Below are positions 1-12,584 of a stretch of DNA of 64,000 nucleotides, one piece after another. Position numbers and translations under genes: made by a program. The stretch covers positions 3,162,001 through 3,226,000 of the forward strand of contig NC_089178.1 in the NCBI RefSeq assembly GCF_947507565.1. Reading direction: 5' to 3'. The notes beneath the pieces are model-generated. The model had not been told where the DNA came from. It made no database searches and saw only the letters and a program-made list of their open reading frames with translations. The stretch comes from Oscarella lobularis. Taxonomy: Eukaryota > Porifera > Homoscleromorpha > Homosclerophorida > Oscarellidae. Position 1 is the stretch's first letter; each line of letters begins with the position of its first letter.

Positions 1-3000
1 AAGATGCGATCTTGCGGAAAAAGACGCCGGAAGCTATACGTGTGTCGCCTCCAACATAGGAGGAAAAGATCAGATTCAAATAGACGTCGACGTCCAATGT
101 AAGTATACAAAATGTAAAAAAACTGGTCTTTGTAAATTTGTTTATGTTTTAGTTCGACCTGCGTTGGCAAAAAATCTCACCGATCAATGGATTCTAGTGA
201 ACACTTCCGTAACGTTTACTTGCCAAGTCGTCAAAGCTAATCCACCAGCTTCGCTCTCCTGGCTCAAAAACGGAATGGTTATATCTGAAAACGCAAGCGA
301 GCAACTACACATCGCTAGAGTTCAAACAGACGACTCTGGAAGGTACGAATGCATTGCAGAAAACAAAATAGGACGAGATAATTCGTCGGCCAGACTTGAC
401 GTCATAGGTACTAACGGTTTCAATATTGCGCTTTCTTCTCTGAAATACACGCGGGTTTTTTTAGTTCCTGCAAGAATTAAGCCGACCGCGTCAAAAGTTA
501 TAGTTCTTCGCGGGAACACGGCTCTACTTGACTGCGTTGTTGACGGATTTCCGCCGCCCTTGGTGCACTGGTTCCGCGGAGAAGAGAAGATCTCAGGAAC
601 GACAAAGTACGACACGATGGCCAACGGCACTCTGAGAATTCACAACGCCCAGACGGACGACGTTGGTGACTACCGCTGCACGGTCGTCAATAGGGGTGGA
701 AACGCTACGAAAATCGTATTCTTGGACGTTTACTGTAAGCCTCCTTCCTCCTTGAAGTCGTTTTCTTTACTTGACGTTTTTTTAGATTCTCCGTCGGTGG
801 CGACGATATCCGAAGGACAAATTGCTCTGGTGAATACTTCCGTCGGTCTGGCGTGTACCGGAAACGGCAATCCTAGTCCGACAGTGAAGTGGATGAAAAA
901 CGGCGTAGAAGTGTCGGCAAACTCGAAATTGCAAATAGACTCACTTCTGCCCTCCGATACCGGGGCGTACGTGTGTGTCGTGCAAAACGTCGTCGGTTCT
1001 TTTCGTCAGTCTGTTAGTCTCAAAGTTATTGGTAAGGGATCTTTGTCTTTTTATCTGGCGAATTTAGATTAATTGTTTCTTTCAGTTCCTCCTCGGATTT
1101 CTCCTCCATCCAGAACGGTTTCCATTATTGTCGGCAACGTTGTTCTCCTTCGATGTTCTGCACACGGAATTCCTGAACCAGTCATCGATTGGCGACGTTC
1201 CGGCACCGCGTTGGTGTCAGACGGGCTCAAGCGTACAATCAGAAGCAACGGAACGCTGCAAATCAACAACGTTCAAGTAGACGACGACGGAGCGTACACC
1301 TGTCATGCTTCCAACGACGCTGGACTTGACGATGCAGTGCGACATCTCGACGTTCAATGTTAGTATCTGATTAATTGCATAGTTGCGTACTTCTGAATTG
1401 AATATTCTCTTGCAGATCAACCCGTCATTACGAAGAGACCCGAGGCTCAATCTGTCATCGTTGGTAGCTGCGCTGGATTTGAATGCAACGGAATCGGCAA
1501 TCCGTCGCCCGTCGCGTATTGGGAAAGAAACGGCCTACGTTTATCAAATGGGAACAACGCCACTCATCTGGCCGTTTGTCCGGCACAAGTAGTCGACTCG
1601 GGAATCTATACGTGCGTTTTGGAAAATAGCGTCGGTCGAACGACCGCATCAGCCAATTTGCAAGTCATCGGTGAATTCATTTAAACAAGACGATTTCATT
1701 TTTTATTAATTTTATACTCTTTAGTACCGTCGAGCATAGGAAACGCTACGACTGTCGTGAATGGAACTGTGAACGGCAGTGCGTGGCTCCCCTGCAATGC
1801 GACCGGAATTCCACCTCCCGTCATCTCCTGGTACAGGAACGGCGTGTTGATCAACGCACCTTCTGCAAAATATCATCGTTTCGCCAACGGAACATTGAGA
1901 ATAAGCAATTTAGTGAAAGACGATGAAGACGAGTACGTTTGTCGCGCCGTCAACGAAGGAGGCACAAACGAAAAGAAAGTCATCTTGAACGTTCACTGTA
2001 AGTCTAACGAATCTTTTGCAATTTCCTATACGAAGATTTCGTCGATCTAGATTCTCCATCGATCGTCTCTCCTCCAATGGATCGAGCTGTTATCGTGACG
2101 ACGAACATCGTCTTCCGCTGCAACGTTTCTTCTCATCCGGTAGCGACAATCGCATGGCTAAAAGGCGATGCGCCGCTACCGAGCAACAGCGCTCGCGTAT
2201 TCACCTCGCAAGGAGGCGAGAAACTTCACATCGACGACGTTCGTCCGAGCGACGCCGGTCGTTACACCTGCGTGGCGGAGAACTACGTCGGTCGAGCGAA
2301 CGAGTCGGCAACGCTACGCGTCATTGTTCCGGCGAGAATAACATCTACAGCTGAAATTGTGGAGGCTATACGATACAGGAAAGCTTTGCTGCCGTGCGCG
2401 AGCCAGGGCCTACCGTCACCGACGACGACGTGGTATCGATTTGGGAAGGAAGTTGTTAGAGACGACGTCGAGCTTCTTCCCGACGGAACTCTACGTATCG
2501 ACAATTTGGTAACGGGCGATCGTGGAGACTATGAGTGTGTTGTGACTAACGAAGGTGGGAACGATACGAAGACGGTCCGTTTAGACGTTCATTGTAAGTT
2601 TAAATTCAAATCGCGGAAAACTTTTATTTTAGTTTTTCTGTTCTTTTAGATGGGCCTAGCGTGATTGTTGCACCCACGTGGCAGGAAGTCGTTGCCGACA
2701 AAAATGCCGTGTTCGTTTGCAACGTGTCGTCTAATCCGCCGTCCACTCTTTCTTGGAGCCGCCTAAACGGCAAAATAATAAGCGGCGGGGACGGCGGTGA
2801 TTCCCGCTTTGAGCTGTCGGATGGCAATAGCGTGCTGACTATCAATGACGTAAGATCGAATGACTCGGGAATTTACGTTTGCAGTGCTAAAAACACAATG
2901 ACCAATATTCGTGATTTGGTTACGATGGAAACGAATTCATCTGCAGCGCTGGAAGTGATAGGTAAGTTGACTTTTTCGCGTTCAGCATTATCTGAGAATT

Positions 3001-6000
3001 TTTCTATCAGTTCCTCCGAGATTTGTTAGCATTGTATCGGTGGTCGACGTTCTGCTGGGAAATCGAGCGCTGATTCCTTGTGACGTTGCTGGAATACCTC
3101 GTCCGCAAATCGAATGGCTGCGATTTGGGGAAACCGTGTCATCGCCACGATATCAAATCTTAGAGAATGGGACGTTGCTGATAAACGCCGCTCAGTTGGA
3201 CGACAGCGGAACGTTTACTTGTCTTGCAAGCAACAAAGGAGGCAATGCGTCTATTGAAGTAGTACTGGACGTGCAATGTAAGCAGTTTCCGTAGAATAGA
3301 AAGAGAATTAAGTTTCTATCTTGTTGTCTAAATAGACGCTCCGTCCATCTGGAACATTTCGACGAACCAGTCAATTCTAGTTGGCAACGCTATCACTGTC
3401 GATTGTTCTGCCGTTGGCAATCCCACTCCGGCAGTCTCGTGGCTATTCCAAGGGACAGAGATACAACGAGGAGGACCTCGGCTCACGTTGTCCAACTTCC
3501 AGCCATCTAACGCTGGAGAATACGAATGCACGGCCGAAAACGTGCACGGATTTGACGAATCTTTATTGAAAATAGATGTCATCGGTGAGGATATATATTC
3601 CGGATCTGAAAATATGACGTAAAATTTTTTCTAGTGCCTCCCTCGTTTGTTGACGTGGTTGCGATTGTACACGTTCACGAGAATATGACAGCTGTGCTAC
3701 CTTGCAACGTGCGAGGAATTCCGACTCCGCAGGTGTTTTGGCACAAAGCTAACAAAATTATAAGAAACAGCCTTCATCGACGTCAGTTGTCCAATGGATC
3801 GCTTCAAGTACGCAATGCTGCTAGAAGTGACAGCGGTATCTACGTGTGTGTGGCTGAGAATGTCGGAGGTCGAATCAGCAGGAGTCTTACATTGGACGTT
3901 CAATGTAAAACTTAAGCGTCTTTGTACATATTTTTGTCATTAATCGAATTCTTTTTTCAGATGGACCGACGATAACGAGAATTTCTGAAGATCAAACGGC
4001 TATAGTAGGCACGTCTGTGAGACTTGAGTGTGTGGCCGAAGGAAATCCGATTCCTTCTTTATTCTGGGAGTTCAATGGTTCTCGTCTTGTCAACGATTCT
4101 ATTGGCACTATTTCGAGAGCGGAACTTTCGAGTGCTGGCCGATATAGCTGCGTAGCGGAAAACCTCGTATCTGAATCAAGACAATCTACGAATTTATTTG
4201 TCATTGGTAAGATCTCTACTATAAGTGACTTTGTTTCTACTTGTTTGTTTACAGACCCACCGTCGTTTGTGAGAGAAGTGAGAACGGTTATAACAAAGGA
4301 AGGAGATCTGACGATTCTACCATGTGAAGTGACGGGATTCCCACGTCCTGTAGTCGAATGGCGATCCAAAGGCGGCATCGTGACATCAAGCCCAAGACGC
4401 GAAGTCTTGGCAAACGACAGCTTAATAATTCGCAACGTTAGCATCGGCGACGCTGGAATTTACGAGTGTACAGCGACCAACGAAGGCGGCTTCGTCAAAA
4501 CGGACATAAATTTGGATGTTCAATGTAAGCGTAGCGGATGTAAAGCTGCCGATTTCGATTAAATGTTCGCTTTATTTAGACGCTCCCGAGCTGTCTGGAA
4601 ACTTATTTGACCAGTGGATATTGGTGGGCACCACTGTTGCTTTTGACTGCCAAGTGGACAGAGCAAATCCAATGCCTTCAGTCTCGTGGCGGAAGGATGG
4701 CCAGCTCCTTCGAAGCGTGCTCGGCAATCGTCTTATCATCAATAACGTAAATACGAGCGACGAAGGAACGTATGCCTGTACGGCTGAAAATGTTGTCGGG
4801 TCGTCGTCGTTAGCAGCGACGCTTCGTATTGTTGGTAAAATATTTACCCACGACGTCGTGTCATCATAACATTTTGTGTATATTGCTTTTTTTAGTTCCA
4901 CCGTCTATTGAGCCGAGTCCTTCACTAGTTGTCGTTTTGCGAGGAGAGGCGGCATTGATGCACTGCGTAGCGTTTGGTGCTCCCCGACCAACGGTGCGAT
5001 GGTTCAAAGTGGGTCAGGAAGCAGAACTTGGTGTAGCGAGCACAAAATACGAAAAGTTCGACAACGGAACGCTGAAAGTAAAAAATTCTCAACTCGACGA
5101 CCGCGGAGATTTCCGTTGTGTGGCAGCCAATCGAGGCGGAACGTCCGCTACTGTCACAACGTTGGATGTTCATTGTGAGTAAAACTTGTGGTTTGGTTTT
5201 CCCGCGCGGCTTTATTCCTTTTGAGTAGATTTTCCGTCGGTTGTCAACATTTCCGACGATGTCGTCAGTCTGATCAATTCGAATATTTTTTTGAGTTGTC
5301 AAGGTCGTGGCAGTCCCGATCCTACGGTGAAGTGGACGAGAAATGGAAGCGAACTGTCCGTCGGCTCTTTCTTGTTATTGCGGTCTGTGCAGCCCGATGA
5401 CACCGGCAATTATACTTGTTCTGTAGAAAATTTGTTGGGCACATCAACCAAGTCTGTAACGGTGACCGTTATAGGTGGGTAAAGGAATTCTGTTCTAAAC
5501 AATTGCCACGTTTCCTTTTTTTTCAGTTCCGCCTCGAGTCCTTAAGCCCCAGGAGTACAATGCAGTCATCATTGGTAATTCTGTCTGGTTGCACTGCGAA
5601 GCGTCTGGCATTCCTCAGCCAACAGTGGAGTGGTATCGAAGTAATCGTCGACTAGTGTCGGACGGAGGGAAGTATCAATTAGAAAGCAACGATTCCATCA
5701 AGATAGTCAATGCCCAAGTGGACGACAGCGGCACATACAGCTGTGGTGCCATCAATATTGCAGGAGTCGACAATGGAACGAGATCTCTGGACGTACAATG
5801 TGAGATCTGATAGCAGGCATCTAGGGATTTAGCATAATAGCTAGCTTATATATATTTTACACGTAGATGGTCCTAGAATAACAGTGGTGCCGCAGTCGCA
5901 GTCTATAATTGTGAGTCGTTGCGTTGTTTTCCAATGCAGCGGCGAAGGCAATCCGAGACCGATTGTATATTGGGAACGAAGTGGCCGACGTTTGTTTAGC

Positions 6001-9000
6001 AGCGACAATCTGCTGATTTCGCCGAGTGGAACCGAATTGAACATATGCCCAACTGCAGTCGCTGACAGCGGATCATACGATTGCATCGTAAAGAACAAAA
6101 TTGGACATAAAAAAGTCGCAGCTGTCCTCAAAGTCATTGGTAAGCCCAATAAGGTAATATCGAAGTACCCTCGTGGAACATGATCCATTTAGTCCCGCCA
6201 TCAAACATTGATAATCGTACCGTCGTCGTCAACGGGACATTAAACAGGATTGCGTTTTTGCCGTGCAACGCGACTGGTGTTCCGCCGCCCGTCATTTCCT
6301 GGTTCAAAAAGGACGCTGTCATCGATATCAGTTCTCCAAAGTATCATCAGTTCCCCAACGGGACTCTCAAAGTATTCAATTTAGCGACGGACGACGAAGA
6401 CTTGTATCGGTGCTTAGCCGTCAACGACGGCGGCGAGACAGAGCGAAACGTTACGTTGAACGTTCACTGTAAGCATATATCATTTGAGAGAGCCTTCTAG
6501 CTGACTGTTTTTTTCTTTCCTTAGATGCTCCATCAATTTTAACTCCACTACGAAACCTAACAATTCTTGCAAGCAAAGACGTCGTTTTCCATTGCGTTGT
6601 TTCGGCTCATCCCGAGGCCAACATGAAATGGATGAAAAATAATGTCGTGCTGCCAAGCAATAGCACGCGCATCTTTACGTCGAAAGAAGCTACAAGATTG
6701 CACGTCGACGACGCTCGGCCCGTTGACACTGGAACGTACCGCTGTGTGGCGGAGAACTACGTCGGTCAGGCAAGCGAATCGGCGATGCTGCGAGTCATCG
6801 TTCCGGCGAGAATAACGACAATCGCCGACCGCGTGACGGCGATACGAGACCAAGAGGGTTTCTTACCTTGTACGAGTGAAGGTATTCCGTCGCCAACGAC
6901 GAGGTGGTATCGAAACGGGGACGAACTTGCTGCCGACGATGTGGAGCTCCTTCCTGACGGAACGCTGCGAATTGGGACCGTAGAAACGGCCGACAAAGGA
7001 GACTACACGTGCATCGTGAGCAATGAAGGTGGAAACGATAGCAGAATTATTCAGCTGGACGTTCATTGTAAGTATTTCCTTTTTCAATTATTTAATTACT
7101 GATTTTTCTTTTCAGTTGGACCCTCAGTTACGGTGTCTCCTCCGTCTCAGGAAGCAATCGCCGATTCGGACGTTGTAGTGAATTGCAACGTTTCGGGAAA
7201 TCCGACTCCGAGCGTTTCGTGGAGTACCACCGATGGATCGTCTCTCCTCAGCGATCCTCGTTTTGATGTGACAGATGACGGAAAGACGCTGACTATTTTT
7301 GACGTAAGATCAAGCGATACGGGAGAGTACGTATGCACGGCGCAAAACTCTGTCTCAAACACACGCGAATCGTTCGTGATGACCGATAAAGCGTCGTCGT
7401 TTCTGGACGTGATAGGTAAATAGAAAAAGCTTCCCAAGTCTCGTAAATAAATTTTTTGTTGCAGTTCCGCCTGCGCCGAACGGCACCGCATCCGTCGTTA
7501 CCGTCACTTTAGGCGATCCTGTGCAGATTCCTTGCAAAGCGTTTGGAATTCCGCCGCCCGCATTTGAATGGCATAGAGCTAACGAAAAGGTGGCTGATGT
7601 CAGAACGTTGAAATGGACGGCTGCGAATTTGTCTGATGCTGGCCGATACTCATGCAACGCTACCAACAAAGGAGGCACTCTGATTCAAAACGTGACACTC
7701 AACGTGCTATGTACGAAAGTATATTCGCGTGTCTCTCTTTTCACAAGTATTTTCTAGATGCTCCTTCAATTACCGAAATTTCTGGTAATATCTCAGTCAT
7801 CGTCGGCAGCTTTTTCACGTTGAATTGTCGTGCTGACGGTAATCCGCATCCTACCGTTTCGTGGGAGTTCCGCGATAGTCGTCTGGCCACCACCAACGGA
7901 GTTGTGACTGTTCAGCGCGCTCGACCGTCAGACGCTGGCCTGTATACGTGCATTGTTCAAAACGCCGTGTCTCGTACGACAGAGACGATCTCCGTAAGGA
8001 TCATTGGTAAGTTCGACTTGCTGTTGAATATTCGTATTTCAAAAGTAAAATTCTTTGCAGAACCTCCCACGTTTGTTTCGGAAGTTGACCGAGTATCTGT
8101 TCGGATTTACGACAACGCGTCACTGCCGTGCATTGTTGATGGCAATCCTCGTCCATCTATTCGTTGGGCTGCTCCCGCTAATCAATCGAAGTTACGGATT
8201 TCGTCTGATAACAGTCTTCTCGTTCGGCAAGCTCTCATCGGCGATTCCGGCGTGTACGAGTGCATTGCGGAAAATGAGGGAGGTAGCATTAGCACTCAAA
8301 TCTATCTGGACGTTCAATGTGAGTCTCGATAGAATTAAAAGCTCCTTTAATCTATTTTTTGCTATAGACGCTTTCCTCGTCAATCTGACGTCCAACACGT
8401 CTGCTATAGTAAATACCGTCGCTCAATTTATCTGCACAGGAAAGGGCAATCCACAGCCACACGTTAACTGGTTCAAAAACGGGTTGAATATCAAAAACGG
8501 ATCTTCTTTACTATTTTCTTCCGTTCAACCTTCAGACGCCGGCGTCTACACGTGCGTCATTGAGAACGGCGTCGCCCGCGATTCCGACAGCACTCGACTT
8601 GACGTTATCGTTCCAGCTATCGTAAACGAATCGGACACGAAAATTGCCGTCAGACAGAGCAGCAATATCGTGTTGCCTTGCACGGCATTGGGCACACCTT
8701 TACCAACTTTGGAGTGGTTCCGAAAGAGTAGCAGAATTGAGCAAAGCACCCCAAGACACGTTCTTTATAAAAACGGAAGTCTACACATCGTCGACGTCCA
8801 ATTAAACGACGATGGCGGATATGAGTGTATTGCGACAAACGAGGGCGGAAAGGATCAACGAAATGTCACGCTTGACGTCCAATGTAAGTCTAGGAAAAGA
8901 AAAAAAATATTTCTCATGTGTTTACTGTGTTTCTGTAGTTGGTCCTATTATTACTGAAGGACCAACCAGTAAGGAGACCATCAGGGGCAACAATGTCATC

Positions 9001-11213
9001 TTTCGGTGCATGGTTGACGGTAATCCTCGACCGACTGTTCAATGGGAGAAAGACGGAATTGCATTACCTATCAGCGGTGGATTGAGTGTGTCAGCAGGCG
9101 GCCAGCTATTGTCCGTATACGCTGTTCAATTGTTGGATGCTGGGAATTACACGTGCGTAGCTGAAGACGTCGTAACGGGTCAGAAAGTTCGTGCCTTTGC
9201 CTATCTCGACGTGTACGGTAAGTAACGTTACGCGTTCTAGTCGTTGGCTTTCTATATGATTATTTTCCTTCCAGTTCCGCCTTCTATTTCGCCATCACGT
9301 TTGTTCGTTGTCAAACGTTTGGGCGAGCCTGCTTGGATTCCGTGCAATGCTACAGGTGTACCTCGTCCCGAAATTAGTTGGTCTAGAGACGGAGAAACGG
9401 TCAAGAATGATGGAAACTACGTCGTCTTGAAGAATGACACTTTAGTTGTTCGGAGTTCGAATGTGAGCGATCAGGGATCGTTTGTCTGCACCGCTACAAA
9501 CATTGGCGGCAATGCTAGCATGCACGCGGATTTGGACGTTCAATGTAAGATTTCCGAACTTACAGCAATTTTTCTAACCTGAAATTTTCAGATGCTCCCA
9601 TCATCTTCTCGAAGCCGCAAAGGAAATCGGTGCCATTTGGGACTGTCGTCACGTTCTCGTGCAGGGCTCGAGGAGACCCTCGTCCGACTGTTTTTTGGAA
9701 GTACAAGCTGCAAGAAGAAGGCTATGCAGAAAACATCATTGACGATGGACACGAAAGCGTTTACGCGAACCTTTCGTTTACGGTAACAAAAGGAGAACAA
9801 ATAGGTGACTATCTTTGCACTGCAGAGAACAGCTTTGCAAGAGTCTCACAGGTTCATTCGCTCGTCATTGTCGGTGGAGGTGAGCTTAGAAAATTAGTTT
9901 GATTATTCGTTTGCGTGCACAGTCTCGTTCTCTTCAGATCCTCCACAAATATTGCAGCCGCGAATTCGTGTTGTCGTAATCAAGGGAGGCACGGCGCTGT
10001 TGCCGTGCCGTACGAGCGGATACGTGACACATACCCATTGGGAGTTCAATGACCGTGTAGTCAAAATCAAAGCCGGTCGATTAGAAATTTTCGAAAATAA
10101 GACGCTGACACTGCAGAACGTTCGGCAAGGAGACAACGGAACGCACACGTGTGTTGTACGAAATCCTTGGGGAGAAAGCAATGCTTACGTAGATCTGCTC
10201 GTTGTCAGTAAGAATTCGATAAATTTTCTTTTGTCTTTTCTTGATATTCGCTATGTATTAGAGCCACCGAAAGTCAGAGTTTCCCCGCAGAAAGCGACGA
10301 CAGTCGAAGGCGGTACTTTGACACTGCAATGCGTCGTCGAGGGAGAAGGTTACCCTATGAAGATACGTTGGACTAAACGCAATACAGAGTTGACCAGCAG
10401 CAATCGGAACAAAATAGTTCTTGAAAGAATCGGAAACAATTTGACTCTAACGTTTCGCGAAATTCGATTGAGGGATGCAGGAAAGTACGAGTGCGTGGCG
10501 CAAAATTTGGCTGGCACTGACGTTGCCGTCGCGAGAATACAACAAATAGACGGTTAGTTAACTACAGAGCTGTGGTGCGAATTGTACTATATATGTTTTG
10601 CGTCGTTTTTCTTTCAGTGCCTCCCAAAATCGTTTCCTCGTACAAATTTGTGAGTGGAACAGAAAAGGAAGCATTGATGCTTCCTTGCGAAGCCGTTGGA
10701 ACTCCGCAGCCAGAAATATCGTGGTTGGTGCCGTCTAACCATAGCGGGCGTTTTACGACTTTCGACAACGGCTCTTTACTTATCGATCCTCTGTCTCGTA
10801 ACGACAGTGGATCTTTCCGTTGCATCGCACGCAATCGAGCCGGAGTTGTTAAGGAAACAACGAATGTCAACGTCTTCTGTGAGAGCTCTCAATTTATAGA
10901 AATCTATAATACGCGTCAATTTCTTGTTTTTTTAGATATACCAGAAATTATATATTTTCCGCCTGAAATAAGGGCATCAGTATCTGAGGATGTGAACATA
11001 ACATGCGACGCTATCGGCAACCCAAATCCAGAAATACTAGTGAGGGAGCCTTTTTATAGCCGCGTGGAAGGCGGTGGTGCTCTGACAATTACAGCGATTT
11101 CCAATGGAGTGTCCATTGGAAACGTGCAGTATAGTATTACCGGTCGTTATCTCTGTGTTGCTCGAAACGACCTTGGATATGATAGAGCAGAGGGATTTTT
11201 ATATGTGACGTAG
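1..11213 (+). CDS. Hemicentin-like giant Ig-repeat extracellular protein, gene A (5' end outside the window)
   Basis: The gene shows about 35 complete I-set Ig domains plus the tail of one more at the left edge (frame from base 2, ending near 98). Each domain has the B-strand Cys, the C-strand Trp and the DxGxYxC F-strand motif. Most exons encode exactly one Ig domain, for example about 153-409, 466-734, 786-1032, 1086-1360 and 1417-1671. They are separated by 45-75 bp GT-AG introns, all phase 1. Two-domain exons lie at 2052-2595, 6525-7068 and 8369-8883. Linkers alternate between a VQ-Y/F type and a VI-VPP type, as in hemicentins. The reading frame ends at TAG 11211-11213 directly after an Ig domain, with no EGF, fibulin or membrane segment. 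The last domain (from 10936) lacks the usual Trp. Long Ig arrays of this kind are secreted matrix or adhesion proteins. Whether a vWA domain starts the gene cannot be seen here. It could instead be a degraded duplicate of the hemicentin gene downstream. Confidence 0.88.
153..4525 (+). repeat. Higher-order Ig block A1 (14 Ig domains)
   Basis: Fourteen Ig domains in fixed order form a unit that recurs downstream. The unit opens with a domain carrying the motif DQWILV. Its fifth domain (1417-1671) has YWER and a CPA motif. Its seventh and eighth domains share one exon (2052-2595), and its ninth (2651-2961) is lengthened before the G strand. Matching domains reappear about 4.4 kb later: the DQWILV domain at 4580, the two-domain exon at 6525 and the long domain at 7116. 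I numbered the domain types 1-14 from this copy, which is the fullest one in gene A. Confidence 0.8.
4580..8321 (+). repeat. Higher-order Ig block A2 (12 Ig domains, one dyad missing)
   Basis: This is the second copy of the block. Types 1-10 follow in the order seen in A1, including DQWILV (4580-4835), the YWER/CPT domain (5868-6141) and the two-domain exon (6525-7068). The copy then passes straight to the counterparts of types 13 (7759-8007) and 14 (8060-8321). The dyad of types 11-12, present in A1 at 3337-3904, is absent. The type 10 domain (7466-7711) is also shortened between the C and E strands. Confidence 0.75.
8369..9544 (+). repeat. Remnant of the higher-order Ig block, A3
   Basis: Four domains resemble types 3, 4, 9 and 10 of the 14-domain block. 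The first two are fused in one exon (8369-8883), unlike in A1 and A2 where types 3 and 4 are separate exons. The type 10 match (9275-9544) shares the GGNAS motif after the F strand with its counterpart at 3013-3278. The domains that follow, from 9593 on, are divergent and I cannot place them in the block. Confidence 0.55.
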
Positions 11214-11235
11214 GACTAGTTACGTAGGACTAGTT
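11208..11235 (+). repeat. 14-bp perfect tandem duplication across the gene A stop codon
   Basis: The 14-base string acgtaggactagtt occurs twice back to back. The first copy contains the TAG stop codon of gene A at 11211-11213. A second in-frame TAG follows at 11217-11219. Confidence 0.95.
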
Positions 11236-11369
11236 TCACTGACATTCGTATTGCTGAAACATCTTTATTACTACTCTTTTTTTGCTATTCCTAATCTTTA
11301 TTCTTTACACGTCATGACTTACTGTACGTCCCTGACCTACGTCATGTAACGCGCGCTAGCATCCCAACC
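11214..11369. promoter_or_regulatory. Short gap between gene A stop and TMEM19 start
   Basis: Only 156 bp separate the two genes. The stretch must hold the 3' end signals of gene A and the TMEM19 promoter. I see no clear TATA box or AATAAA in it. Confidence 0.5.
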
Positions 11370-12345
11370 ATGCCGACGACGAGTAGCGTTATTTTCGCTG
11401 CGATCGCTGTCCAGTCATCAATAATGGGATGCTTCTGGTTTCTGCGATCATCCTACGCGAGTCACGCGTCGTGGACTCGGTGGATCGGCTCTCTAGGCGT
11501 GTCGACCGTCATGGTGGCGTACGCTTTGAAAAGAAAGAGTCTCAACTCGACGGGAGCGGCGTGGGCCTTTCCCGTCGGCTTTGCACTCGCCTTTTCGAGC
11601 GTCCGATTCATGGTCGCACTCCTGGCATTCTTCCTCACATCGTCGAGACTGACGAAATGGAAAGCAAAGCGAAAAGCGTCCGTGAGCGACGAATACTCGA
11701 ACGGTAAAAAATCCCCGGCGGATATTTTGACTCTACAGTGTACTCTGTCTCTCGAGATCAGATGCTTCAGGAAGGAACTACGTGCAAGTTCTTTGTAACG
11801 GCGGCGTCGCGCTCGCGTTTTCTATTGTTCACGTGTACGTGGGCGGCGCCGGCGATCGTCCTCTGACGCCGACGGCGCTCGGCGTTCTCGTCTCTCTAGC
11901 GTGCGCGTGCGGAGACACGTGGGCATCGGAGGTCGGCTCGACAATCGGTTGGACAGAACCGCGACTGATAACAACGTGGGAAAGAGTGCCACCCGGAACA
12001 AACGGCGGCATCACGCTCGCCGGAACGATGGCGAGTGCTGCGGGCGGTTTCGTCACGGGCGCCGCCTATTGGCTGCCGGGTAGAATGCTAGGGGTGGGCG
12101 GTGGTTTGTTCCGATTTGTTCTCATTGGCGTCGTTGCCGGAGTTTTTGGCTCTGCCGTTGATTCCCTTCTGGGTGCCACCTTGCAATATTCCGGTTTTGA
12201 CGAAAGAACGAAGCGCGTGGTAAGAGAGCCCGGAATTGGCGTTCTTCACATCAGCGGGCGAGACGTTCTCTCGAACGACGCCGTGAACGTTTTATCGTGC
12301 GCCGTGACGACGATACTTCTAATAATTTTAGTTGGTACGATATAG
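11370..12345 (+). CDS. TMEM19: Transmembrane protein 19 (DUF92 family)
   Basis: This is a polytopic membrane protein of a conserved eukaryotic family of uncertain activity. Exon 1 (11370-11703) encodes hydrophobic segments and ends after LTKWK. A 58 bp phase 1 intron (11704-11761) follows. Exon 2 (11762-12345) carries the family hallmarks VQVLCNGG, CGDTWASEVG, RLITTWE, VPPGTNGG and DSLLGATLQYSG. The ending ISGRDVLSNDAVN followed by a hydrophobic helix matches the vertebrate C-terminus. I set the acceptor at 11761 because it restores the GRNYVQV reading known from the family. The gene sits between two hemicentin-type genes on the same strand and does not share their Ig exons. Confidence 0.93.
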
Positions 12346-12518
12346 AGACGTTTGCTTGACTGGAAGGGGCGGGGCGGCGAGGTTGGGATCGTCGCCAACG
12401 TCCGCCGCAGTCTCGCTCACGCGCGGGAGACGGAGGAGGATTAATTTGGTCATTTCCGTGCGCCTGTGGGCGATGCTGCGCGCCCTCCAGTTGTGTCTAT
12501 TGCGCCATCGGACGCGCA

Positions 12519-12526
12519 TATAAATA
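12519..12526 (+). promoter_or_regulatory. TATA box of the hemicentin gene
   Basis: The string tataaata lies 59 bp upstream of the ATG at 12585 and 174 bp after the TMEM19 stop. Spacing suits a transcription start near 12550, giving a short leader. The region between TMEM19 and this box is GC-rich and shows no other gene. Confidence 0.6.
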
Positions 12527-12584
12527 AGCAAAGAGTCTCTTCGCCCACTGCTCACTCGGTTCCCGCGCGCGCGCGGCAGCAATC

